From NCBI RefSeq assembly GCF_025264625.1, contig NZ_CP093313.1:5828001-5892000 (forward strand): a stretch of 64,000 nt of DNA, given 5' to 3'. Below the pieces are notes generated by a model. That model was not told the DNA's origin, did not search any database, and saw nothing but the letters and a program-made list of their open reading frames with translations. The position numbers and the translations under genes were made by a program. How positions within the stretch are numbered: the stretch's first letter is position 1; each line of letters starts with the position of its first letter. This stretch comes from Occallatibacter riparius. Its GTDB lineage: Bacteria > Acidobacteriota > Terriglobia > Terriglobales > Acidobacteriaceae. This document shows, piece by piece, positions 43,565 to 51,277 of the stretch.

Positions 43565-44443
43565 ATGTTGCCAGATATTCATCGCAAGGTGATGTACGCC
43601 AAATACGTACTTGAGAAGGCGATCACAATGCAGACTGATAGCAATGAGATGAGCTATTCCATTTCTTTGCTGTTGATCCATGATGCGGCGGAATTGCTTA
43701 TGCTCACTGTGTTGGATCACTTGAAAATCACGCCCGCAAAGAAAAGAGATTTTTTGGATTTCTGGACAGAGATCAAACCGCCAGACTATGCTACTCCACC
43801 CGACAAAATTCCACTTGATAAACTCAATCGATTGAGAGTCGCTTTGAAGCATAGCGGCGCTATACCCAATTCGCACGAGGTCAAGAACCTAACGCCACGG
43901 GTTAGGGGCTTCTTCGAAAACGTTCTAAAGATGTATTGCGGGACAGAATACCGCGATATTTCCTTGCTGGATCTTGTTCCAAATGCTGAAGTGCGATCGT
44001 TGTTAGTTAGCGCACGCACAAAATTTGCAGAAGGTGACAAGGCTCAGGCAATGACGGACCTAAAGATTGCACTTCACAAGATGGAAAATCCGTCTGACCA
44101 ATATTTGCCCTTCATTGATGCTCCAGCACAGCCAAACGTGTCCGGAGATTTTGGGTTGAGAAGGTATTTGGCAGATCTTCATGCGTTTCTTGACCAATGC
44201 GCCAGCAAAATCAATGCAATGACGATTGGCATAGACCCTGTCAAGTACGCCGAATTCATGAAAGCTGGACCCGGCGTTCTGTGGAGCATGACAGGCCAAC
44301 CATTTGTGTCGCACTGGAGCGTTACTTACGATCACGTAACGGAAGAGCGGTTTAGTTCATTTATAGATTTTTTGGTTGATTACGCGCTCAAAGCGAGTGA
44401 TGTTTATATCCCGCGACCGTTGCGAAGCGCTCTATCGCAGTAG
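43565..44443 (+). CDS. HEPN-like hypothetical protein in AT-rich islet
   Basis: 292 residues (303 if started at the ATG at 43532). All-helical N-terminal half with a HEPN-like pattern: a first helix pair (YVLEKAITMQ, SYSISLLLIHDAAELLMLTVLDHL) and LNRLRVALKHSGAIP, which contains Arg-x4-His, the signature spacing of HEPN RNases, although the residue after Arg is Val rather than the usual Asn/Asp/His. The C-terminal half has no recognised domain. I recall the LNxxRVxxKHxGxxP block as a conserved family of unknown function. Codon use is visibly more AT-rich than the surroundings, so it was probably acquired. GGGAG lies 9 bases before ATG 43565. Confidence 0.6.
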   Translation: MLPDIHRKVMYAKYVLEKAITMQTDSNEMSYSISLLLIHDAAELLMLTVLDHLKITPAKKRDFLDFWTEIKPPDYATPPDKIPLDKLNRLRVALKHSGAIPNSHEVKNLTPRVRGFFENVLKMYCGTEYRDISLLDLVPNAEVRSLLVSARTKFAEGDKAQAMTDLKIALHKMENPSDQYLPFIDAPAQPNVSGDFGLRRYLADLHAFLDQCASKINAMTIGIDPVKYAEFMKAGPGVLWSMTGQPFVSHWSVTYDHVTEERFSSFIDFLVDYALKASDVYIPRPLRSALSQ

Positions 44444-44764
44444 AGGACGCAGCGCGTTCATAGCTGCCCTTGTGCGTCTTTATTATCCTTTGGCAGGTGC
44501 CCATGGACTCGCCATGCGAAATTGCCCACCCAGGAGGGGTGCCCACGGTCCCTCGCGCTTAGGGACCGTGGAGGCCTCGACCTCAACGGCCGTAAATAAG
44601 CCTGAATTGATCGCCATCGGTAATGAAAAACGGGTATGTCGCCGGGGATGCGTGTCAATTTACGCATGGCCGCCAAATCGCGTTTTCAGTCGCCAAGTGT
44701 GCTGAAAACGTGCGTTGGGCTGTTGGCACCATTGAGATCCGGCTCGCGTAGATTCTGGGGAGCC
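44444..44764. other. Intergenic stretch with 11-bp perfect hairpin
   Basis: Between two convergent genes. CCACGGTCCCT (44543-44553) and AGGGACCGTGG (44561-44571) form a perfect 11-bp stem with a 7-base loop. There is no T-run, so this may be a REP-like element or a Rho-independent-like bidirectional stop of poor quality. Nothing else recognised. Confidence 0.5.
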
Positions 44765-45568
44765 TCAGCAGACTGCCCCGGCTGGTTCATCACCGCCCGC
44801 CGCAGCCATCGCTTTGAACTGCCCGTAGGTTTTCGCGACCGGAGGCATCCGGATTTCGATTGGGGGGGCGTCCCCTCGATAGATGCTCTCGTCGTTGTTG
44901 CCCAAGACGATTGATCGGCGCCCCATTACGATGGCGTGCATATGTCTGCTGATTCCGGCGTGCGGATGATTAGCCAAACGCTGCGAGATTCTGAAACTAA
45001 GATTCTGTGCCCAACCGTGCGGTCCAGCCACGTTCGCCTGAAGGATCGAAGCGTGCACGCTCCACTTGAAAAGTGGTTTAAGGCTCCGATGGTACTCTGA
45101 GACACGTGCCCCGCTACCGATGCTGCAAAGCTTAATCGGCTTGGTCATTATCCCCGGTCTAAAGTCTGGCTCAGAGAACCGCGTGAAGTAAAACTTAGCC
45201 CCTAGTCCAACATTCTCGGTTGGCGAAGCGGCGACCATGAGAATCCGTGCGCCGAGGCGCTGTTCAGAGCGATCGGCATTCTGGAACACGGATCTAGCGA
45301 GAGGAGCCCAATTCTCGGAAACCCAGCCGGGATCCCATCCTACAAGGTCTGGGTCGACCTCCGGAGGAAATTTCAGAAAGCTTGCCAAGCTCTCTACGAG
45401 ACTGAATCCAATTCGCACAGATCCCGCGAACCCAGCCGCGATTGAGTTTGTCAGAGGAAATGCTTTCTGAACGAGGTCCTTCGTCTTGCCGTCGGAGAAG
45501 GTAACCTGTACGTCCGAATACAGCGCACACCCTCCGGTTATGCTCGAAACTGCGCAGATCCAAGTCAA
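44765..45568 (-). CDS. HslV/proteasome-beta-like Ntn hydrolase, stand-alone
   Basis: 267 residues. The N-terminus MTWICAVSSITGGCALYSD aligns with HslV (MTTIVSVRR...AGDGQ): Thr after the initiator Met is the nucleophile position, Asp18 (counting from Thr) sits at HslV Asp17 and Lys34 at Lys33. Then SIAAGFAGSVRIGFSLVESL matches HslV VIAGFAGGTADAFTLFE, and KLCSIGSGARVSEYHRSL matches its AIGSGGPYA segment. The start codon is TTG with GGAGAG 8 bases upstream, which places the Thr exactly at position 2. It is about 90 residues longer than HslV, and no HslU or Mpa ATPase is nearby. It is probably a self-compartmentalising peptidase or a divergent amidohydrolase. Confidence 0.75.
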   Translation of the reverse strand: MTWICAVSSITGGCALYSDVQVTFSDGKTKDLVQKAFPLTNSIAAGFAGSVRIGFSLVESLASFLKFPPEVDPDLVGWDPGWVSENWAPLARSVFQNADRSEQRLGARILMVAASPTENVGLGAKFYFTRFSEPDFRPGIMTKPIKLCSIGSGARVSEYHRSLKPLFKWSVHASILQANVAGPHGWAQNLSFRISQRLANHPHAGISRHMHAIVMGRRSIVLGNNDESIYRGDAPPIEIRMPPVAKTYGQFKAMAAAGGDEPAGAVC

Positions 45569-46171
45569 TAGAAGCTCTCCGCCTGGAAATCATTTTACGA
45601 AGATGTTGCTCCCCAAAACACCCAGTCACATCAGCATTGCTTACGCGCGAAAGAAATAGCTCCGGCACTTTCCAATACTCGGCTATTTCTGGAATCGCTG
45701 AGAGATACCACCAGCTATCTCAACAAGCGCAAAATCGCCTACGCACTCACACAGTAACTCGGCAGTTCCGATTGAGGTACCTCCTGTCAGGCAGGAGTTA
45801 CTCGAACCTGCCCTCACACTCGCATCCGGGATTCGGTCGGCCCTCACCCGTGACCACCATCACAGACTCAGCCCTCAAATTCGCCTACCCTTCTCACGTG
45901 AGTCGTGGTGTGCCTGGGCTCCGCCCGCAACCAAAGACGTACTGCCGGGGAGTGACGAATAAGGGACTGAGTTTACTAGAAAATTAGCTACCCCTCCCCC
46001 TGTTTTTACTTCTCCGTATCTTCGCTTTTTGAAGCACTCTATTCGCGTAACTTACAAATCTAAACAGATTAAGGCCGATTCAAAAATTCATATATTTCCA
46101 AGGCGATGAAAAGGCGAATCGCTGAGAAATGTTACATCCGAGTAAACAGATTTCCCTCGCTACCAAATCGC
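45569..46171. other. AT-richer intergenic stretch, nothing recognised
   Basis: 603 bases. A 116-codon open frame (45637-45987) looks like chance: Ser/Arg/Pro-rich, no fold pattern, no ribosome-binding site. It may hold the promoter of the Ntn hydrolase gene. Confidence 0.4.
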
Positions 46172-46414
46172 TCAAGCCGCCTTTAGCGCCCGACGAATCG
46201 CCAGCGTCAGCATCAGGCGCGTCATCCCGTTCATCAGCAGATTGAAACCGACAAACACTCCTATGATCCACATCGCGCTGCTCGGCCAGTGCCGCCAGAT
46301 CAGAAGGCCGAGCAGCAGCGTGAATAGTCCATCCAGCAGCAGCCACACGGGCTGGCAAGCACGCACAAACAATGCCGTCACTCGGCCGTCAGTCCCTCGA
46401 CAAGCGCGTTCCAT
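46172..46414 (-). pseudogene. C-terminal fragment of an HdeD-family (DUF308) membrane protein
   Basis: 80 residues matching only the last two to three helices of HdeD-like proteins: WLLLDGLFTLLLGLLIWRHW, SAMWIIGVFVGFNLLMNGMT, RLMLTLAIRRALKA. Complete members have six helices and about 180-200 residues. The upstream part is replaced by a different gene (46378-46674) with which it overlaps, so it is read as a truncated remnant; expression as a mini-protein cannot be excluded. Confidence 0.65.
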
Positions 46415-46674
46415 TCAGACTCAAGCGCAGGCCGGTAGAAGTCCTTCCCCGACCGCTTGTACCAGTACTCGGCGTTCCAGTCCGCACCCTCCTTCCGGTG
46501 CAGATAAGCATGAACCGCCATCCCATCGGGAGTCTCCAGCTCGTCCACCAGCCCATGAGCCCTGGCCCAGTCGCCCTTGGCGTCCCACCACAACGCCTCC
46601 AGCGTTGCCGGCAGTCCTGCGGGTGGTGCCTGGCCCCCTAGTGTCCTGAGAAATGCCTCTGCATTCATGCCCAT
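46378..46674 (-). CDS. Small hypothetical protein
   Basis: 98 residues from ATG 46674 (or 96 from 46668). The pattern LEALWWDAKGDWARAHGLVDEL, DGMAVHAYLHRKEGADWNAEYWYKRSG, ESEWNALV recurs in a family of small cytoplasmic proteins of unknown function in many bacteria; the WYxRxG segment is characteristic. No motif suggests a reaction. It overlaps the HdeD fragment by 37 bases. The frame extends to 46740 but the extra residues are Ser/Gly-rich and unlike the family. Confidence 0.65.
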   Translation of the reverse strand: MGMNAEAFLRTLGGQAPPAGLPATLEALWWDAKGDWARAHGLVDELETPDGMAVHAYLHRKEGADWNAEYWYKRSGKDFYRPALESEWNALVEGLTAE

Positions 46675-46886
46675 TCTTGTACCACTTCCGCTCCCGGACA
46701 GCGATGAAAAATTCGCTGCAAATCGCGTGATTTGGGTCACATCCTGGAAGCTCCGACGCTGCTACAAAGGACTCAACGATTCGATAAGAACCGTGAGGGA
46801 TCCGCTAGGGGAGAAGAAGGCGCCGGCACCCCACCCCCTCCCTTTTCCGGAGGTCAGTGATGTTCGGATTTGTGGTTTGCAACTCA

Positions 46887-46927
46887 GACCGAATCGGTCG
46901 TATACTTAAATCCGACCTGATTGGTCG
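46887..46927 (+). promoter_or_regulatory. Paired palindromes upstream of feoAB
   Basis: GACCG-AAT-CGGTC (46887-46899) and CGACC-TGATT-GGTCG (46913-46927), 26-28 bases centre to centre, with TATACTTAAA between them. These look like two operator half-turns for a dimeric repressor, in keeping with iron control of feo, possibly Rrf2-type rather than a 19-bp Fur box. The regulator is not in the window. Confidence 0.5.
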
Positions 46928-46973
46928 CAGTTCGAAGGTGCTGCCCTTTCGGCGGCGCTGCGGAGTCCGGCGG

Positions 46974-47249
46974 GTGAGCGTGCTAAGCGAATTGAGTGTT
47001 GGTGAAACTGCGATGGTGGTCGCCCTTGACCTGCCCGAATCTGTGCAGAACCACCTCATGCATATGGGCTTTGTTCCTGACGCCAGTGTTACCGCGCTGC
47101 GCCGCGCTCCAGCCGGCGACCCCACTGTCTACGGTATTGACGGAATGGAGATTGCCCTCCGTCGCGAGACAGCCGATTCCATCCATGTCCGCAACGCCGC
47201 CCTCGACCTGCAAGATGAAGAGCGCGAACTCCTCGAGGCCGGTCGATGA
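46974..47249 (+). CDS. feoA: Ferrous iron transport protein FeoA
   Basis: 91-residue SH3-like protein that supports FeoB. Family features: LSELSVGETAMVVALDLPE, HLMHMGFVPDASVTALRRAP (the conserved xLxxxGxxPG-type turn) and GIDGMEIALRRETADSIHV. The start is put at GTG 46974 because the frame upstream runs through the putative operator and is unlike FeoA; an ATG at 46857 is in frame. Overlaps feoB by 4 bases. Confidence 0.85.
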   Translation: MSVLSELSVGETAMVVALDLPESVQNHLMHMGFVPDASVTALRRAPAGDPTVYGIDGMEIALRRETADSIHVRNAALDLQDEERELLEAGR

Positions 47250-49165
47250 ATCCATGCTGTGAAACGCCGGCCTTCGAAGCTCCGAAGACGTCGGCCCCCG
47301 GTCAGTTGCGGACAGTCGTTCTGATTGGCCCCCCCAACGCCGGAAAATCCACCCTCTTCAATCGCCTTACCGGACTCCGCCAGAAGGTGGCAAATTATCC
47401 CGGCGTGACCGTCGAGCAGCGCATGGGACTCATGGCCGGCGTTGGTCGTGATGATCTCACGCTCGTCGATCTTCCTGGCGTCTACTCATTAACTCCGTAC
47501 TCCGAAGACGCCCGCGTCGCTGTCGACGTCCTCAAGGGCAAGATGCCCGGAACCCCCAAGCCCGACGCGGTTCTGCTGGTTCTCGATTCCCTGCACCTGA
47601 CTCGGCAGCTGATGCTTGCGGCCCCCGTCCTTTCGCTGGGACTGCCCACTCTGGTCCTCCTCAACATGAGCGACTTAATGGAGTCGCGCGGCGGCTCTAT
47701 CGACACCCTCAAATTGGCACGTGAATTGGGAGCACCGGTCGCACAGATCAGTGCCACCCACGGCACAGGCCTCGATGCCGTACCCCTCTTCCTGAACCAG
47801 TGCGCCCTGCCGCGTACCGCGCAAAAGGCGGACCAACTGCTGACGCTGCCTGTCCTCGGGAACGCCGCCAGCACGCACAAATGGGCGGCTCAGGTCAGCC
47901 GCAAAACCGATTACAAGGCCCCCCTGTCCGCCGAGAGCAGCCGCAAGCTCGACAACATTCTGCTGCACCGCATTTGGGGACCGCTGCTCTTCCTCGTCGT
48001 CGTCATCGGCGTGTTCGAAGTGGTGTTCTCAATCGGGCAGCCTCTTTCGGATGGATTCGGTGATCTACTTGGCGATATCGGGACTTGGGTTCGCCCCCTC
48101 ATCCCCCTCACCTGGTTGCAGTCGCTGCTTCTTGACGGCGTATGGAAGGGTATCTCATCTGTCCTCGTGTTCCTGCCGCAGATCCTTCTGCTGTTCCTCT
48201 TCATCGGAGTCTTGGAAGATTCCGGCTATCTGGCTCGCGCCGCGCTCATCGCCGATCGCGTGATGCGCACCGTCGGGCTGAACGGTAAGGCATTCATTCC
48301 CCTGCTCTCGGCTTACGCCTGCGCGGTACCAGCCATCATGGCCACCCGCACCATCGAGAATCGTCGCGACCGCATCGCCACCATCCTGGTGACCCCGTTC
48401 ATGACGTGCTCGGCGCGTCTGCCGGTCTACATGCTCTTGATTGCGGCCTTCGTTCCAAATCGCTCATACCTGCACGGATTCCTTGGGCTGCGCGCGATGA
48501 CGATGCTGGGCCTGTATCTCGCAGGATTCGTAGCGGCTATGACGACAGCGCACCTGCTCAAGAGCTCTATTCTCAAATCGAGCGAGACGCCGTTCATCCT
48601 TGAACTTCCCCAATACCGCCGGCCCACACTGCGATCGCTTGCGCTGCGGCTGCTCGACCGCGCTCGCATTTTCCTGCGCCAGGCGGGAACGGTCATCCTC
48701 GCCGTCACCATGGCTCTGTGGGTTCTGGCTCACCTTCCCATCATTCATACGGCCCAGGGCTGGACGATCCCCGAGCTCGCCGAAAGCCTCGTCGGGCGAC
48801 TTGGACACTTCATTGAGCCGGTCATCGCGCCGCTCGGTTTCAACTGGAAGATCGGCATCGGCCTCATCTCCAGCGTCCTGGCCCGTGAAGTAATGGTGAG
48901 TACCATGGGCACACTTTACGGAGCCGATCCCGGAACCCAGGCGCTGAACCTTCAGACTGCGCTGCACCACGACATGACGCTGGGCGGGGCGCTGGCGCTG
49001 ATGATCTTCTTCGCATTCGCGATGCAGTGCACCTCGACGATGGCCGTGGTTCGACGCGAAACGAATAGCTGGAAGTGGCCCGCACTGCAATTCAGCTACA
49101 TGCTGGTTCTGGCGTACGTCTCAGCGTTCGTAGTGAATCACGTCGTGACGGCGCTTAATCTCTAG
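47246..49165 (+). CDS. feoB: Ferrous iron transporter FeoB
   Basis: 639-residue inner-membrane Fe2+ permease. Cytoplasmic G domain with G1 GPPNAGKSTLF (about 28-38), G3 DLPGVYSL, G4 NMSD, and a helical guanine-dissociation-inhibitor region; then about ten membrane helices with two Gate-like blocks. Conserved Cys in AYACAVPAIM and the FMTCSARLPVY segment are typical for FeoB. Shorter than E. coli FeoB (773), like many environmental FeoBs. It is in an operon with feoA. Ferrous uptake fits a low-oxygen habitat and the large Fe-S demand of this region. Its TAG shares CTAG with the stop of the convergent PilZ gene. Confidence 0.95.
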   Translation: MNPCCETPAFEAPKTSAPGQLRTVVLIGPPNAGKSTLFNRLTGLRQKVANYPGVTVEQRMGLMAGVGRDDLTLVDLPGVYSLTPYSEDARVAVDVLKGKMPGTPKPDAVLLVLDSLHLTRQLMLAAPVLSLGLPTLVLLNMSDLMESRGGSIDTLKLARELGAPVAQISATHGTGLDAVPLFLNQCALPRTAQKADQLLTLPVLGNAASTHKWAAQVSRKTDYKAPLSAESSRKLDNILLHRIWGPLLFLVVVIGVFEVVFSIGQPLSDGFGDLLGDIGTWVRPLIPLTWLQSLLLDGVWKGISSVLVFLPQILLLFLFIGVLEDSGYLARAALIADRVMRTVGLNGKAFIPLLSAYACAVPAIMATRTIENRRDRIATILVTPFMTCSARLPVYMLLIAAFVPNRSYLHGFLGLRAMTMLGLYLAGFVAAMTTAHLLKSSILKSSETPFILELPQYRRPTLRSLALRLLDRARIFLRQAGTVILAVTMALWVLAHLPIIHTAQGWTIPELAESLVGRLGHFIEPVIAPLGFNWKIGIGLISSVLAREVMVSTMGTLYGADPGTQALNLQTALHHDMTLGGALALMIFFAFAMQCTSTMAVVRRETNSWKWPALQFSYMLVLAYVSAFVVNHVVTALNL

Positions 49166-49668
49166 CCTCGATAGAAGCGCAGCAGCTTGTTGAACACCGG
49201 AGCATCGATATTCTGCTGCTCTCTCTGGATGTTCTCCACCAGACTTCGACTCTCACTTCCGCGCGTCGGAGGCGGCGGCGTTGGCGCGTGGGCGACCTGC
49301 TTCTGCTTGTCCAATTCAAATAATTCGCTGATTAGCAGGTCGATCTGCTCGCATTTGCGCGCCGATAATTCTACGAACTCGATTCCCGCGCGATGTCCCT
49401 TGTCGATGCGCCGGACGATGCCGGGCAGCCGCAGGTCAATTCCCTTCACCTTGAGGTGAATTTCGATGGCTGATCCCGACTGGCCAGAGAGAAGTTTGTC
49501 AGCAACAAAGAGGCAGCCGCGCTTGCTCAGATTCACCAGGCTGCCCGTTTGGTTGGTGCCTTCCGGCAGGACGCGGATGCGTGCGATGCCGGTGCATGAC
49601 AGCCGCGGGTGACGGCGGTTGTCATCGCCTTGATCTTGCGCCTCCGCTTTCCGTTCCGAATCAGCCAC
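49162..49668 (-). CDS. PilZ-domain protein (probable c-di-GMP receptor)
   Basis: 168 residues. PilZ domain at about 17-110 with both ligand motifs: RRHPR (R-x3-R) and NLSKRG ((D/N)-x-S-x2-G), then GIEFVELS. The C-terminal 55 residues are Pro/Gln-rich and have no domain. Binding of cyclic di-GMP is expected from the intact motifs. Single gene. Confidence 0.85.
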   Translation of the reverse strand: MADSERKAEAQDQGDDNRRHPRLSCTGIARIRVLPEGTNQTGSLVNLSKRGCLFVADKLLSGQSGSAIEIHLKVKGIDLRLPGIVRRIDKGHRAGIEFVELSARKCEQIDLLISELFELDKQKQVAHAPTPPPPTRGSESRSLVENIQREQQNIDAPVFNKLLRFYRG

Positions 49669-49833
49669 GGTCTCCTCGTTTCGCGTGCCCGCGCAGGACC
49701 TCGCGAGACCCGGTCCATGCCTTACATTTCGGCAAGTCGATGAGAATCTTCGCGGCGCTTGTTTCGTCGGTAATTGGAGACGACTGAGGAAGCTGGCCTT
49801 TTATGATGGGAGTGAATCTGGAAAGGATCGAAG

Positions 49834-50382
49834 ATGGCTTCCGTATACGACATTCCTGTACGCACGCTGGGGGGCGCGGACTCGTCGCTCGCGCAGTTTA
49901 ACGGCAAGGTGGTTCTCATCGTCAACGTGGCTTCGAAATGCGGACTGACGCCGCAGTATGAGGGGCTCGAGGCGCTTTACAGGAAGTACAAGGATCGCGG
50001 GTTCGTGATCGCCGGGTTCCCTTCCAACGACTTCGCCGGGCAGGAGCCGGGGACGGCGGATGAGATTCAGTCGTTCTGCTCGCTCAACTACGGCGTGGAT
50101 TTTCCGCTATTCGAGAAGATCCCGGTGGTGGGGCCGGAGAAGCATCCACTGTATGCGGCGCTAATTGCGGCGAAGCCGGAGGCGACAGCTACAGGCGATG
50201 TGCCGTTCGCCGACAATCTGCGGAAGTATGGGATCAATCCGAACCCAGCGCCGGAGGTGCTTTGGAACTTTGAGAAGTTCCTGCTCGACCGGAGCGGCAA
50301 CGTGGTGGCCCGGTTTGCTCCCGATACCAAGCCGGATGATCCGAAACTTGTTGAGGCGATTGAGGCGGAATTGGACCGGTAA
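49834..50382 (+). CDS. Glutathione peroxidase-family thiol peroxidase
   Basis: 182-residue cytoplasmic peroxidase of BtuE/Gpx type. The catalytic Cys36 is in NVASKCGLTPQY (Cys, not selenocysteine), with the Gln in FAGQEPGT and WNFEKFLLDRSGNVVARF completing the tetrad. PSNDFAGQEPG is the usual second block. It probably uses thioredoxin, as most bacterial Cys-type enzymes do; that is inference. GGAAAGGA lies 7 bases before the ATG. Confidence 0.93.
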   Translation: MASVYDIPVRTLGGADSSLAQFNGKVVLIVNVASKCGLTPQYEGLEALYRKYKDRGFVIAGFPSNDFAGQEPGTADEIQSFCSLNYGVDFPLFEKIPVVGPEKHPLYAALIAAKPEATATGDVPFADNLRKYGINPNPAPEVLWNFEKFLLDRSGNVVARFAPDTKPDDPKLVEAIEAELDR

Positions 50383-50424
50383 AGTCTGCAATTGCGCTAA
50401 GTTACTGATAATACATAAGGGGTA

Positions 50425-51135
50425 CGGGGGGGGGGGGCAGATCCCGTGCCCCTTTGCCATGCCCGATTCACCTCTCACGAGGGGGAGGGGTGGGGTATGT
50501 CCCTACCCCCTTTGACGTGCGCGGATTCACCTCCCGGGCCGGGGGGTGGGGTTCCCGGGGCTGTCTTCTCCCTTGCAGAACCGCCCCGGGGGGGTGGGGG
50601 GTGGTGCCTGCTGACCTCCAGGGCTGATCCATTCTGGAGTGATCGGATCCTGGTCGGAACTCCCGGCCGCCGTAATGGGGAGGGGGGTGGGGGGGTGCCT
50701 TGCATGTCGATGGCGCAGGTTCTCCAACCTGGCGGTGAACCGCCTCTCGATGCCGGGGGGGGGTGGGGGTACTTGCCGGAGCGGTGCGCCGATTCCATTT
50801 TGGAGTGGCCCGGTCCAGTGTCGTGATCTCTGCCGATCCGCTGGAAGGGGGAGGGTGCCTGGGCGCCATTGTTCTCCGCAATCGATTCCGGTTTGAGTCT
50901 CGCCACTTTCTTCCTTGTTTGGAGGGGGTGGGGGGAGGGGTCGCCTCCGGACGGCACCTGTCTGCATAAGCCGCCCTTGCCGTTCGGGAGGGGGGTGGGG
51001 CGCCCGCTGCTCGCTCGCCGATACGATTTGGGTTGATCTCAGGCGAATGGGCATAACTCTCCCTTGCCGCCGCGGAGGGGCAGGAGAGAGATTATGGCCC
51101 AAGCTGAACTCTGGTTCCTGTGCCGGCCGTCACAG
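50425..51135. repeat. Array of G-tract repeats
   Basis: About ten clusters of G runs (for example near 50425, 50480, 50541, 50587, 50677, 50754, 50846, 50922, 50987, 51075) recur every 45-92 bases, each with patterns such as GGGGGTGGGG or GGGGAGGGG. The text between shows faint shared words (GGTGCCT after three tracts; GATCCATTCTGGAGTG and GATTCCATTTTGGAGTG). The array ends in a palindrome CTGTGCCGGCCGTCACAG (51118-51135). Open frames in it are Pro/Gly-rich and not coding. The 895-base gap 50383-51277 holds nothing else. Confidence 0.8.
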
Positions 51136-51277
51136 TCTATCGGCGCTAGTGGAGAGGCGATCTTCCGTCGAGGTCTGATGAGCGCACGGGCGCCGGTTAC
51201 TCCATATTGATTGTTGTCGTCATTGAAGAAGGAGGGGATCCTTCATCGTAGAATCGGGAATCGAGGAAAGGGAGACG

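Noticed and set aside
45637..45987. 116-codon open frame in the islet
   Set aside because: Ser/Arg/Pro-rich, no start signal, no resemblance to a known family; treated as chance.
50446..51102. Overlapping open frames in the G-tract array on both strands
   Set aside because: They consist of Gly or Pro runs produced by the G-tracts and have no credible starts.
50425..51135. CRISPR-like array
   Set aside because: Spacing varies from 45 to 92 bases and the repeated element is only a G-run of variable form; no fixed repeat and no cas genes.
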